A DNA stretch of 40,574 nucleotides from Anaeromicrobium sp. (GTDB taxonomy: Bacteria > Bacillota > Clostridia > Peptostreptococcales > Thermotaleaceae). The translations under genes and the position numbers were made by a program. The notes below the pieces were generated by a model. That model saw only the letters and a program-made list of their open reading frames with translations. It was not told where the DNA came from and made no database searches. The first letter of the stretch is position 1; each line of letters opens with the position of its first letter. Of this stretch, positions 18,101-26,048 are shown in pieces. The stretch is taken from assembly GCF_025210435.1 (NCBI RefSeq), contig NZ_JAOART010000020.1:1-40574 (forward strand), written 5' to 3'.

Positions 18101-18187
18101 AAGTATACGAAATGAACTCTTATTATAGTAATGTATAATATTCTTATATGACGAATTAAAAATTATTTATATAATTGGAGGAAAAGG

Positions 18188-18712
18188 ATGAACAGATTGA
18201 AATTAGTTTTACCCACACCAGAGTATAAAGAAAAACTTATGGATTATAAAAGAGAATTTATTGAAAGTGGAGATAGTATGGATGGTACTGCGGGCTTGAG
18301 AAATGCTGAAATTTTTGAAGAATGGTATAGTGCATTTTGCGATAATTTAAAAGAAGAAACTGTAAGAGACGGTTTAGTTCCTGCAACTACATATATGGCT
18401 ATTTCTACGGAGGACGGCCGTTTAATTGGTATGGTTGATATTAGACATAGGTTAAATAATTATTTGCTAAATTTAGGCGGACATATAGGCTATAGTGTTA
18501 GAAAATCAGAAAGACAACAAGGATATGCAACTGAAATGTTATCATTAGCTTTAATAGAATGTGTAAAATTAAATATTAAAAAAGTTCTAATTACTTGCGA
18601 TAGAGATAATATTGCATCGGCAAAGACCATAATAAATAATGGTGCAGAATTGGAAAATGAAATCCCAGAAGGAAACCGAATTACACAAAGATATTGGATA
18701 ACTTTAGGTTAA
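18188..18712 (+). CDS. GNAT-family acetyltransferase
   Basis: The 174-aa protein resembles the predicted acetyltransferases of the COG3981 type. The acetyl-CoA pyrophosphate loop is visible in GYSVRKSERQQGYATEML. Strand beta-4 precedes it (RLIGMVDIRHRLNNYL), and ITCDRDNIASAKTIINNGAEL forms the last part of the fold. Substrate unknown. TTGGAGGAAAAGG precedes the ATG. Confidence 0.85.
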   Translation: MNRLKLVLPTPEYKEKLMDYKREFIESGDSMDGTAGLRNAEIFEEWYSAFCDNLKEETVRDGLVPATTYMAISTEDGRLIGMVDIRHRLNNYLLNLGGHIGYSVRKSERQQGYATEMLSLALIECVKLNIKKVLITCDRDNIASAKTIINNGAELENEIPEGNRITQRYWITLG

Positions 18713-18719
18713 GGTTATA

Positions 18720-19005
18720 TTATATAAGAAGGGGGTGATTTTAATATCTAATACTTCTACTAAAGGTTGTTCCTTGTTTTCCTTTACAATTTCAATAGTG
18801 CCTATGCTTGTAGTTGATTATAGCTTTTATCATGAAGCTCAAGGCTACACTGTGATAGGATGTAAATACCTTTAAAGGTAGGAAATAGTTAAAAATTCTT
18901 GATAGATGCTAAAATTTGGTATAATATTATAGAGGTGTTGTCTGTAAGATTGTAAAAAAGATAAAATATATACTACACAATAGTATAATATTACGATGTA
19001 AAAAT
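18720..19005 (+). repeat. dispersed repeat copy 3: half hairpin, unique insert, promoter and tail blocks
   Basis: TATATAAGAAGGGGGTGATTTT (18723-18744) matches the right half of the hairpin, without a left arm. A unique stretch of about 150 bases follows, with no supported gene. The promoter block is TTGATA (18899-18904), 17 bases, TAATAT (18922-18927), and the tail block includes AAAATATATACTACACAATAGTA. The copy supplies the promoter of the VOC gene (134 bases to its ATG). Confidence 0.75.
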
Positions 19006-19060
19006 TGAAATAAAAATATGGATTGAATAAGAAAATCCCAAAATACAAGGAGTTGAGAAA

Positions 19061-19483
19061 ATGGTTCAATCAATTATTCATATAGCTTTAGTTGTGAAAG
19101 ATTATGATGAGGCAATCGAATTTTATACGAAGAAGCTTAATTTTACATTAATTGAAGATACGTATCAGCCTGAACAAGATAAACGGTGGGTAGTAGTATC
19201 CCCACCTGGTTCAGTGGGAACTACTATATTACTTGCAAGAGCATCTAAACCTGAACAAGAGTCATTTATAGGTAACCAGTCAGGTGGTAGAGTTTTTCTA
19301 TTTTTAAACACTGATGATTTTTGGAGAGATTATAATGAAATGATTTCAAAAGGTATAGAGTTTGTGAGAGAGCCAAAGGAACAACCTTATGGAATAGTTG
19401 CAGTATTTAAGGATTTATATGGGAATTTATGGGACTTGGTAGAACTGAAAGAGGGTCATCCAGTTTTGAAACGAATTAAGTAG
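19061..19483 (+). CDS. VOC-superfamily protein (glyoxalase/bleomycin-resistance fold)
   Basis: The 140-aa protein has paired beta-alpha-beta modules. The first starts IIHIALVVKDYDEAIEFYTKKLNFTL with a candidate metal His; the second ends KDLYGNLWDLVEL with the metal Glu. Family members are lyases, dioxygenases or drug-binding proteins. The motifs do not decide which applies here. AAGGAGTTGAG precedes the ATG. It is a one-gene unit behind a repeat-borne promoter. Confidence 0.85.
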   Translation: MVQSIIHIALVVKDYDEAIEFYTKKLNFTLIEDTYQPEQDKRWVVVSPPGSVGTTILLARASKPEQESFIGNQSGGRVFLFLNTDDFWRDYNEMISKGIEFVREPKEQPYGIVAVFKDLYGNLWDLVELKEGHPVLKRIK

Positions 19484-19664
19484 CCTGTTAATAAAAGAAC
19501 AATATTCTTAAGATATGTGATACATGTCATTCACCAAAATGAGAAAGGACGTTTAATTCTCCTAAAAAGCTTTAGTTAAGATGGTATTATTTATCATATG
19601 AGATATTAAGCTAGTAGTTTTTATTACGGATAATAAAACAAATTGGGGGGATAATTGATAAGAA

Positions 19665-20210
19665 ATGAAAAAAATTGAAGATATCTTATTTATAGTTACT
19701 TTAGCATTATTTTTTGTGGTATTTATGTTTTATAGGCATAATGCTATAGCTATTTGTATGGTATCAGCTTTATTGTGGATAAATGTGATTATTACAATAT
19801 TAAGAATAATAAAAATTAATCTTCCAAAACCTCATTATTATATACATAAACCTGTTATATCTAAATATCTAAGAGGGGTTATTGTGATTATTTCTATTAT
19901 GCTATTAATTAAATATGTGTTTCTAATGGCTACTAAAGAATATCATAAAGAATTTGATGGATTTATTTTTATATTTACTCCATTGATATTATTGAATCTT
20001 CTAAATGATGATAGAAGAATATATTTTTATGATGAAGGAATAGTGTGGTGTGGTAAAGTATTGGAATTTAGTAATATACAATCTTTTCAATGGAAAGAAG
20101 AAGTAGATTATAAGCTCAATATTTATTATGAAGGTACAGAGTATAATATAAAAGTACCTGTAACCAAATTTGAGTGTGTAGATAAAATATTAAAAGCTAA
20201 TATCAATTAG
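19665..20210 (+). CDS. membrane protein, DUF5673-like
   Basis: The 181-aa protein has about four membrane helices in the first ~115 residues (e.g. ILFIVTLALFFVVFMFY, VIVIISIMLLIKYVFLM). A cytoplasmic C-terminal domain reads IYFYDEGIVWCGKVLEFSNIQSFQWKEE, resembling the GIxxxGxxxxWxxIxxxxW pattern of DUF5673 and related PH-like domains. Function unknown. TTGGGGGG lies about 18 bases before the ATG, which is long, but no better start is seen. Confidence 0.6.
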   Translation: MKKIEDILFIVTLALFFVVFMFYRHNAIAICMVSALLWINVIITILRIIKINLPKPHYYIHKPVISKYLRGVIVIISIMLLIKYVFLMATKEYHKEFDGFIFIFTPLILLNLLNDDRRIYFYDEGIVWCGKVLEFSNIQSFQWKEEVDYKLNIYYEGTEYNIKVPVTKFECVDKILKANIN

Positions 20211-20220
20211 TAAGACAAAG

Positions 20221-20270
20221 AAAAGGACGGTTCTGTTGTATTGAAAGAATACAAGGGAACTGTCCTTTTG
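20221..20270. terminator. long hairpin after the DUF5673-like gene
   Basis: AAAAGGACGGTTC and GAACTGTCCTTTT pair, and inner bases TTGTATT and AATACAA extend the stem. The sequence resembles the GGACGGTTCT hairpins scattered in many clostridial genomes. It lies 10 bases after the stop codon. Confidence 0.75.
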
Positions 20271-20445
20271 TATATAGTACACTTGAACAAGAAAGGAAAA
20301 AACTTTTTAAAACAGATAGAGAATTGAAGCAATATAAGATAAATTAACCTTGACAGATTCAAATAATAAGATCATTTTACAAATTTTTAATAATTGTACT
20401 TATAAATTTTATAGTGATTATTTTTATCAATTATTAAATGTTTTA

Positions 20446-21852
20446 CTATTGTTTTGTCTCTAACTCGGTTTTAGCGCATTTTTCCATAGTTATTCCTGTA
20501 AAACCGTAAATGACAGAGACAACTGGACTTAATAGATTGAAAAAGGCAAATGGTAAATAAGCAATTGTAGCAACTCCTAGAGTAGAAGCCATGAATCCAG
20601 CACAAACATTCCAGGGAACTATAGGGGATGTAACTGTACCTGCATCTTCTAAGGCTCTAGATAAGTTTTTAAGTTTTAATCCTTTTTCTTCATATATATT
20701 TTTATACATTCTTCCAGGGATAATAATAGATAAAGACTGATCGCCGGTTATAATATTTGTACCAATTGCTGTTAAAACAGTTGCTAAAACAAGAGAGCCT
20801 GTACCATGTACTAATAATAAGATCTTTTCAGATATGGCATAAAGCATTCCAGAAGTTTCTAAAATACCACCTAAAACCATGGCACATAGTATTAATGAAA
20901 CAGTAAACATCATATTATCCAGTCCACCTCGACTTAATAAACTGTCAATGACTTCTACTCCTGTATTGGAAGTATACCCAAAATGTGCAGCTTCAACAAT
21001 ACTTTTTAGATCGGCACCTTGATAGAATACTGCAAATAATCCACCTAACACTACCCCTGCAAGAAGTCCAGGAATAGCTGGGACTTTTTTTATAACCATA
21101 AAAATAACAACAATAGGAGGAATGAATAAAATAGGCGAAATTGTAAATTGAGAAGATAATCCATCAAGTATTACTTGAATAGATTCGCTATTAATTTGAG
21201 AATTTCCGTATTTAAGACCAATAATTCCAAATATAGTTGCAGATAAAATTAAACTAACACCAGATGTATAGACCATATGTTTAATATGATCAAAAAGAGT
21301 AGACCCTGCTACAGCTGGAGCTAAATTTGTCGTTTCTGATAAAGGAGACATTTTATCTCCAAAATAAGCACCAGAGATAATTGCACCCGCTGCTATAGGT
21401 GCAGGAATTTCAAGTCCTTGAGCAACGCCTAAAAGAGCAATACCTACTGTACTTGCAGTAGTCCATGAACTTCCACATGCTAAAGATACAATGGAACATA
21501 TAAGTAATGTAGCAAGCAAAAATATTTTTGGAGAAATGATTTTAAGTCCGAAGTAAATCATTGAAGGAACTACACCCGCTAAAATCCATGTTCCAATAAT
21601 CATTCCAATAATTAGAAGAATTAGAAGTGCTTGCATAGATACCTGAATGGTATTGAGAATACCAGTTTCTAAATCTTCCCATTTACATCCAGATTTAACA
21701 GCGATAAGGGCTGCTACTATGGATGTTGCTACTAGAGGGATCTGAGAATATCCTGTTCCATATTTAAGAGACCAAAATAATGAAACTGCAAGGAAGATAA
21801 TAGGGATAAGGGCTTTGTAAAAAGTCATTTGTTTTTTAGTATTTGTTGTCAT
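20446..21852 (-). CDS. nhaC: NhaC-family Na+/H+ (or substrate) antiporter
   Basis: The 468-aa protein has about twelve membrane segments. Family sequence is clear in LACGSSWTTASTVGIALLGVAQGL, AIISGAYFGDKMSPLSETTNLAPA and TNIITGDQSLSIIIPGRM, which carry the conserved polar residues of the transport path. NhaC relatives exchange sodium for protons or for organic ions such as malate/lactate. It lies downstream of a ureohydrolase in one sigma-54-type unit, so it may bring in the guanidino compound or export the product. That role is inferred. AAGGAGTG precedes the ATG. Confidence 0.88.
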   Translation of the reverse strand: MTTNTKKQMTFYKALIPIIFLAVSLFWSLKYGTGYSQIPLVATSIVAALIAVKSGCKWEDLETGILNTIQVSMQALLILLIIGMIIGTWILAGVVPSMIYFGLKIISPKIFLLATLLICSIVSLACGSSWTTASTVGIALLGVAQGLEIPAPIAAGAIISGAYFGDKMSPLSETTNLAPAVAGSTLFDHIKHMVYTSGVSLILSATIFGIIGLKYGNSQINSESIQVILDGLSSQFTISPILFIPPIVVIFMVIKKVPAIPGLLAGVVLGGLFAVFYQGADLKSIVEAAHFGYTSNTGVEVIDSLLSRGGLDNMMFTVSLILCAMVLGGILETSGMLYAISEKILLLVHGTGSLVLATVLTAIGTNIITGDQSLSIIIPGRMYKNIYEEKGLKLKNLSRALEDAGTVTSPIVPWNVCAGFMASTLGVATIAYLPFAFFNLLSPVVSVIYGFTGITMEKCAKTELETKQ

Positions 21853-21941
21853 ATAATAGACACTCCTTTTTATATTTTTTAAATAAAGACTTATTCCTTA
21901 GAAATTCATAAATTATAATAGAATTATTTTAGATTGATATT

Positions 21942-21966
21942 CTGGGGGCTCAAAATTTGAGCCCAG
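21942..21966 (-). terminator. intercistronic hairpin between ureohydrolase and nhaC
   Basis: CTGGGCTCAAA and TTTGAGCCCCCAG (minus strand) form a GC-rich stem directly after the ureohydrolase stop. No T run follows on the minus strand, so it may only attenuate or protect the upstream message. Confidence 0.5.
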
Positions 21967-21968
21967 CA

Positions 21969-22892
21969 TTATTTAATAAATTTATTCTTTCTATGAAAAT
22001 GTCCCCAGCATTCTGTAATGATTTTTCGTGCGGCGAAAAGAGAAGTCAATGAAGGATCTAAGTTTGGAGCTACTTCAACCACATCAAAGCCAATAATAGG
22101 TAATTCAAATAGTCCATGTAATAAATCTAGTAATTCTCTACTAGTTAACCCACCAAACTGAGGAGTTCCTGTTCCTGCTGCATAGGCAGGATCTAAGCAG
22201 TCAATATCTAATGTAACATATATTTTATTAAATCTTTTCATCTTTTCTTTTACTATTTCTAATGTTTTTTCAATACCTTTATGTTGAATATTTTTAGCAG
22301 ATAGTACATTAACTTTATTATTATTCATGAAATCTAACTCATCAGGCTCAATGGATCGTATACCTAAAAAGAAAAGACTTTCACTATCAGGAATATTTTT
22401 TAATTCTAACGCTCTTCTTTCTGTTGAACCATGAGATAATTTATCTCCACATAAAGCATCACAAAGATCAAAATGTGCATCTATATGAATAATACCAAAA
22501 GGTTCGTTAAGAGCACGATCAATTCCTTTCTGTACTGGAATGGTAGCCGAATGGTCTCCTCCAACCATTGTGAAGAATTTACCAGATTTTACTGCGTTGT
22601 AAGCTGCTTTTTCTGCAAGATGAAATATTTCATCTCTGTTTTTGCCTTCACAGTCTCCTAAATCTAATACTTTTAGAGCAGAAATATCTTCAAAGTCTTC
22701 AGTTGTGGGGGGAATAGTATAGGTAATTTCCCTTAAAGCTTTTGGTGCATCTTTTGATCCAGAACGGAAACTAACACTTCCATCAAAAGGAATACCAAAA
22801 ACAACAATATCTGCTTTGGTAAGGGATATTTCAGGTTTATTCAAACCTCCCCATAATTGGTGATTTTTAATAATTTCATTTACAGTTGACAT
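21969..22892 (-). CDS. speB: agmatinase-family ureohydrolase
   Basis: This binuclear manganese enzyme hydrolyses a guanidino group to urea. All metal motifs are present: GGDHS (His114), DAHFD (Asp138, His140, Asp142) and DIDCLDPAYAAGTGTP (Asp229, Asp231). The substrate loop reads LSHGSTERRALEL with His154, and GFDVVEVAPNLDPSLTS closes the fold. At 307 aa the length is typical. Agmatine is the default substrate, but guanidinobutyrate or guanidine-type substrates cannot be excluded because the substrate loop differs from the classical E. coli form. AAAAGGAGG precedes the ATG. It is the first gene behind the -24/-12 promoter at 23082-23097. Confidence 0.88.
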   Translation of the reverse strand: MSTVNEIIKNHQLWGGLNKPEISLTKADIVVFGIPFDGSVSFRSGSKDAPKALREITYTIPPTTEDFEDISALKVLDLGDCEGKNRDEIFHLAEKAAYNAVKSGKFFTMVGGDHSATIPVQKGIDRALNEPFGIIHIDAHFDLCDALCGDKLSHGSTERRALELKNIPDSESLFFLGIRSIEPDELDFMNNNKVNVLSAKNIQHKGIEKTLEIVKEKMKRFNKIYVTLDIDCLDPAYAAGTGTPQFGGLTSRELLDLLHGLFELPIIGFDVVEVAPNLDPSLTSLFAARKIITECWGHFHRKNKFIK

Positions 22893-23007
22893 AAGTGATT
22901 CCTCCTTTTAAATTATAAATATTTTTAGATTTTTAGTAAGAGTAAGGAACTCTTTAGTTAGGAACAGTAAGTTTTGGAAATAGTGAAATAAAAATATGGA
23001 TCATTTG

Positions 23008-23052
23008 GTCCAGCATAAAAACCATTATAAGAGGAGGTTATAAATGCTGGAC
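23008..23052 (-). other. stem-loop in the ureohydrolase leader
   Basis: GTCCAGCAT and ATGCTGGAC are perfect complements, with an inner AACC/GGTT pair. The hairpin lies between the sigma-54 promoter and the ureohydrolase start, about 20-60 bases after the expected transcription start. It could be a regulatory leader fold, or an operator in DNA form. No known riboswitch class was recognised. Confidence 0.5.
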
Positions 23053-23081
23053 TTTTAAAAATTTCACCTATAAAAAGAATA

Positions 23082-23097
23082 AGCAATAAGTATGCCA
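23082..23097 (-). promoter_or_regulatory. sigma-54 (-24/-12) promoter of speB-nhaC
   Basis: On the minus strand the sequence is TGGCATACTTATTGCT. This fits TGGCAC-N5-TTGCA with the invariant GG and GC at exact spacing. It lies 190 bases before the ureohydrolase ATG and next to a sigma-54 activator gene, which supports the assignment. Confidence 0.78.
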
Positions 23098-23176
23098 AAA
23101 TGAATCAAACATATAAATAATAGAATTTCAAATGACTTACAGATTTTTATAGAAGAAAAGAAAAGATAATATATAG

Positions 23177-23226
23177 AAAAAGCAAAAAAACTTGCGTAAT
23201 TTATGCAAGTTTTTTTGCTTTTTTGT
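23177..23226. terminator. long A/T-flanked hairpin, terminator of the activator gene and possible enhancer site
   Basis: AAAAAGCAAAAAAACTTGC and GCAAGTTTTTTTGCTTTTT pair around GTAATTTAT. The stem is flanked by A and T runs, so it can end transcription in both directions. It lies 75-120 bases after the activator stop and 80-130 bases upstream of the -24/-12 promoter. The central TTGCGTAATTTATGCAA is also a good candidate upstream activator site. Confidence 0.8.
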
Positions 23227-23299
23227 GTTTTAAATACTAAAATTAAGAAATTTATGGGTTGTTTATATATAATTTCTGTTATATTGTAATAAGCTTTTT

Positions 23300-24661
23300 T
23301 TATAAATTATATTTTTCCATTTTATATTGAAGGGATTGTCTAGTGATCTGCAATTTTCTTGCTGCTGCTGTTATATTCTTTGAGGTAGATAATGCTTCAA
23401 GGATAATTTCTTTTTCATAGCTTTGTACTAATTTAGGAAGAGATTTATTTTTCGATACTTCTCTAAAAAGGGGTTCTTCACTTTTTTGAGGATAGATAAT
23501 ATATTCTGGAATATCTTTTAAGGTAATTGTATTTCCTGTTGCAAGATTAAAAGCAGATTCAATAGCATTTTTAAACTCCCGAATGTTTCCTGGCCAATTA
23601 TAATTATAAAAGGTTTTTTCAACCATTTCACTTATAGCAGTAATGTTTTTATTCATTTCATTATTGTATTTTTTTATAAAATAATCGGTTAAAAGTGTAA
23701 TATCCTCTGTTCTATTTATAAGAGGCGGAAGATTTATTTGAATTACACTCAATCGATAATAGAGATCTTTCCGGAGGAGTCCATCTTCAATAGTTTTGAG
23801 CGGATTTGAATTCATAGCAGAAACGATTCGAATATCAATATTAATGTAGGATTCACCACCAACACGACGAATTTTTTTTTCTTCTATTGCTTTTAAAATT
23901 TTTGCTTGAATGCCTATATCCATAGAATTTATTTCGTCTAAGAAGAGTGTTCCTCTATTCGCTAATTCAAATAACCCTTTTTTATTTTCTGATCCAGTAT
24001 AACTTCCCTTTACTGTACCAAAGAATATACTTTCAAGTAGCGTAGAAGGAATTGCGGAACAATTTTGAGATATGAATGGCTCATTCCTTCTTAAACTGTG
24101 ACTATGAATGGCTTGAGCAACCATTTCTTTTCCAGTGCCTGTATCTCCACAAATCAGTACGGAAGAATTATTTTGAGCAATTTTTTTGATTTTTTCTTTT
24201 GTATGAAGGAGTAATGGATTTTTTGTAATAATATTATCAAGGGTATATAAGGAATTATTGGATTTTTGCTTTTTCGAATTTTGAAGAACAGTATGATTTT
24301 TTTGTTTCCATTTGGATGCAGATATGGAAGCTTCAACAGCGCCAATAATTTCATTATTGTATTCAATAGGAAATGTAGAGTTTACAAAAGACCATAAAAA
24401 ACCTTTAGAATCAGTTACAGTTTGTTTTTCGTCATAAATAGGGTTGCCGGTTTTTAATACCCTTAGGACGCTACTTGTTTTTTCTGTAAGGGAAGGGTAT
24501 ACTTCTAAAATATGTTTTCCTGTAATACCTTCATTTTGGAAACTATTTGTTTTGTCACATGTCATAGCAGAATATTCAATAATCCCTTGCTTGTTGACAA
24601 TCATAAGGGCATCTATTTGCCCATATAGTTTTGACATGTATTCTAAATATTGTGTTATCAT
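23300..24661 (-). CDS. sigma-54-dependent transcriptional activator (PAS-AAA+-Fis), RocR-like
   Basis: The 453-aa protein has an N-terminal PAS sensor (residues ~8-115), then the AAA+ domain with Walker A GDTGTGKE (172-179), Walker B GTLFLDEIN and the arginine-finger region LYYRLSVIQINLPPL. A C-terminal Fis-type HTH follows (ITAAARKLQITRQSLQYKM). The sigma-54 contact loop reads GSYTGS (219-224) rather than the classical GAFTGA. The layout matches RocR-type regulators of arginine and amino-acid catabolism. Its neighbours (ureohydrolase, antiporter, -24/-12 promoter) make it their likely activator, sensing a small metabolite through PAS. Confidence 0.9.
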   Translation of the reverse strand: MITQYLEYMSKLYGQIDALMIVNKQGIIEYSAMTCDKTNSFQNEGITGKHILEVYPSLTEKTSSVLRVLKTGNPIYDEKQTVTDSKGFLWSFVNSTFPIEYNNEIIGAVEASISASKWKQKNHTVLQNSKKQKSNNSLYTLDNIITKNPLLLHTKEKIKKIAQNNSSVLICGDTGTGKEMVAQAIHSHSLRRNEPFISQNCSAIPSTLLESIFFGTVKGSYTGSENKKGLFELANRGTLFLDEINSMDIGIQAKILKAIEEKKIRRVGGESYINIDIRIVSAMNSNPLKTIEDGLLRKDLYYRLSVIQINLPPLINRTEDITLLTDYFIKKYNNEMNKNITAISEMVEKTFYNYNWPGNIREFKNAIESAFNLATGNTITLKDIPEYIIYPQKSEEPLFREVSKNKSLPKLVQSYEKEIILEALSTSKNITAAARKLQITRQSLQYKMEKYNL

Positions 24662-24879
24662 TTCTATACCTACTTTCTTAAAGAAATAATAAAAAATTTC
24701 TTACTTTTCGTTTAGTTGAAATATGTAAAACTGTTTTGATAGTTGACCATGGAAAGTTAATTGTAAGTATTTATACATAATTGACATAAAGAATTAGATT
24801 ATTATTTAAATACTAGAGTAAAAGTAAATATGAATAATAACTTTAGTAAAATTATAGCATATTTCTCAAATATGAAAAA

Positions 24880-25155
24880 CAAAGGGAATAGTATTCAATA
24901 TTATTAGGATCGTATACTATGAGCCATACCCGATTTGCTGGACACAGGAGAGTTAGGGTACAATAAACCTGTGGGAGGTTGGGATTGATTTTTTATAAGG
25001 CATAGGTGGATAAGCATAGGTAAAAAGAAACTACTAATAAAATAAGGAGCATATTTACATGTGTTAAATAAGCAGAAAATACGGTTGATAAATGTTAAAA
25101 ATGGGTATAACATTATAAAAAAGGAAAAATATATTGCACAATAGTAGAATACTAT
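24880..25155 (+). repeat. dispersed repeat copy 4: GGACAAGCAT-like, promoter and tail blocks, after a possible gene 3' end
   Basis: The repeat proper starts at TGGGATTGA (24978) and includes GGTGGATAAGCATAGG and AAGAAACTACTAATAAAATAAGG. The promoter is TTGATA (25085-25090), 17 bases, TAACAT (25108-25113), and the tail is ATATTGCACAATAGTAGAATA. It drives the TPR gene 66 bases downstream. Bases 24920-24985 read IPDLLDTGELGYNKPVGGWD and a stop, which looks like the C-terminus of a lost gene. The rest of the 518-base gap from 24662 holds the divergent promoter region of the sigma-54 activator. Confidence 0.7.
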
Positions 25156-25178
25156 GCAAGATTAAGGAGGGGTTAGTT

Positions 25179-25658
25179 TTGAAAGAATTAGAGATAGCTA
25201 TTGAGCTAAGGAAAGAAGGAAAATTAAGAGAATCGAATGAAATTTTAATAAATCTTGCAAATGACTATCCAGACAGTTCAATAATTAATTATCAATGTGC
25301 TTGGAGTTTTGATGTGCTGAGTTTAGAAAAAGAAGCAGTACCTTATTATGAAAAAGCTATCTCAATTGGTTTGCCAGAGAAGGATTTGCAAGGTGCTTTC
25401 TTAGGTTTGGGAAGTACATATAGAACATTAGGACAGTATCAAAAATCAAAAGAAGTGCTTGAGAAAGGTTTAGCTAAATTTACAGAGAATAGAGCTATGA
25501 AAGTTTTCTATGCTATGACCTTATATAACCTAAATGAATATGCTAAAGCAATAGAAATTCTGCTAACTAATTTAGCTCAAACATCCTCAGATGAAAACAT
25601 AAAAAATTATAAAGATGCAATAGAATTCTATTCTGACAAGTTGAATGAAATAGAGTAA
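25179..25658 (+). CDS. tetratricopeptide-repeat protein
   Basis: The 159-aa soluble protein is built of TPR helices, e.g. AIELRKEGKLRESNEILINLANDYPDSS, AVPYYEKAISIGLPEKDLQGAFLGLGSTYRTLGQYQKSKEV (split here only in description) and AMTLYNLNEYAKAIEILL. These give a protein-protein interaction scaffold, with no catalytic motif. TTG 25179 is chosen because AAGGAGGGG lies 7 bases before it. The ATG at 25134 lies inside the repeat tail and has no ribosome site. It is a one-gene unit. Confidence 0.82.
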   Translation: MKELEIAIELRKEGKLRESNEILINLANDYPDSSIINYQCAWSFDVLSLEKEAVPYYEKAISIGLPEKDLQGAFLGLGSTYRTLGQYQKSKEVLEKGLAKFTENRAMKVFYAMTLYNLNEYAKAIEILLTNLAQTSSDENIKNYKDAIEFYSDKLNEIE

Positions 25659-25671
25659 TCTTAATGAATAA

Positions 25672-26010
25672 TATTCTTATATTGTGTATTGAATATAAAC
25701 TAAATTGAAATTGTAACTAAATTACCCCTTGTCATTATATTTATATAAGAAGGGGGTGATTTGTGATTTTTTTGTTATAGGACTACCGTCATAAAAAAAG
25801 GAAAGGTAGCTTAAAAGCATTTATTAGTGTAGTGCTTATATTTTTAATACTTATTTATGGATTCTTATTGGTTGATCAGAAAATAAAACCTGCATTTATA
25901 GCAATAGCGGAGGTGAACCCGTCTGTGAGCTTTTTGCAACCTATTACGTTACTTTATGTAGGTAGTAAGATTCACGATTGGGGGATTGAGCCTATGATGA
26001 TTAATCTAGA
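25672..26010 (+). repeat. dispersed repeat copy 5: lead-in, terminator and longest yunB-like 5' fragment
   Basis: The lead-in is CTTATATTGTGTATTGAATA and the hairpin arms are TTACCCCTT and AAGGGGGTGATTT. A coding fragment then runs from about 25770. In frame it reads DYRHKKRKGSLKAFIS, then LIFLILIYGFLLVDQKIKPAF and IAIAEVNPSVSFLQ, before leaving the yunB pattern and stopping at 26012. The basic N-terminus, one membrane helix and KIKPxxxxIAE match the start of the sporulation protein YunB. The start region has a frame-damaging change (VIFLL stop). The hairpin ends the TPR transcript. Confidence 0.75.
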
Positions 26011-26048
26011 TTGAGATTTATAAAATGAAAAATGAGGGAGTAAATATT

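Noticed and set aside
20341-20445. TTGACA promoter-like sequence on the + strand after the DUF5673-like gene
   Set aside because: No gene follows on the + strand; the region is the 3' flank of nhaC. No small RNA structure was evident.
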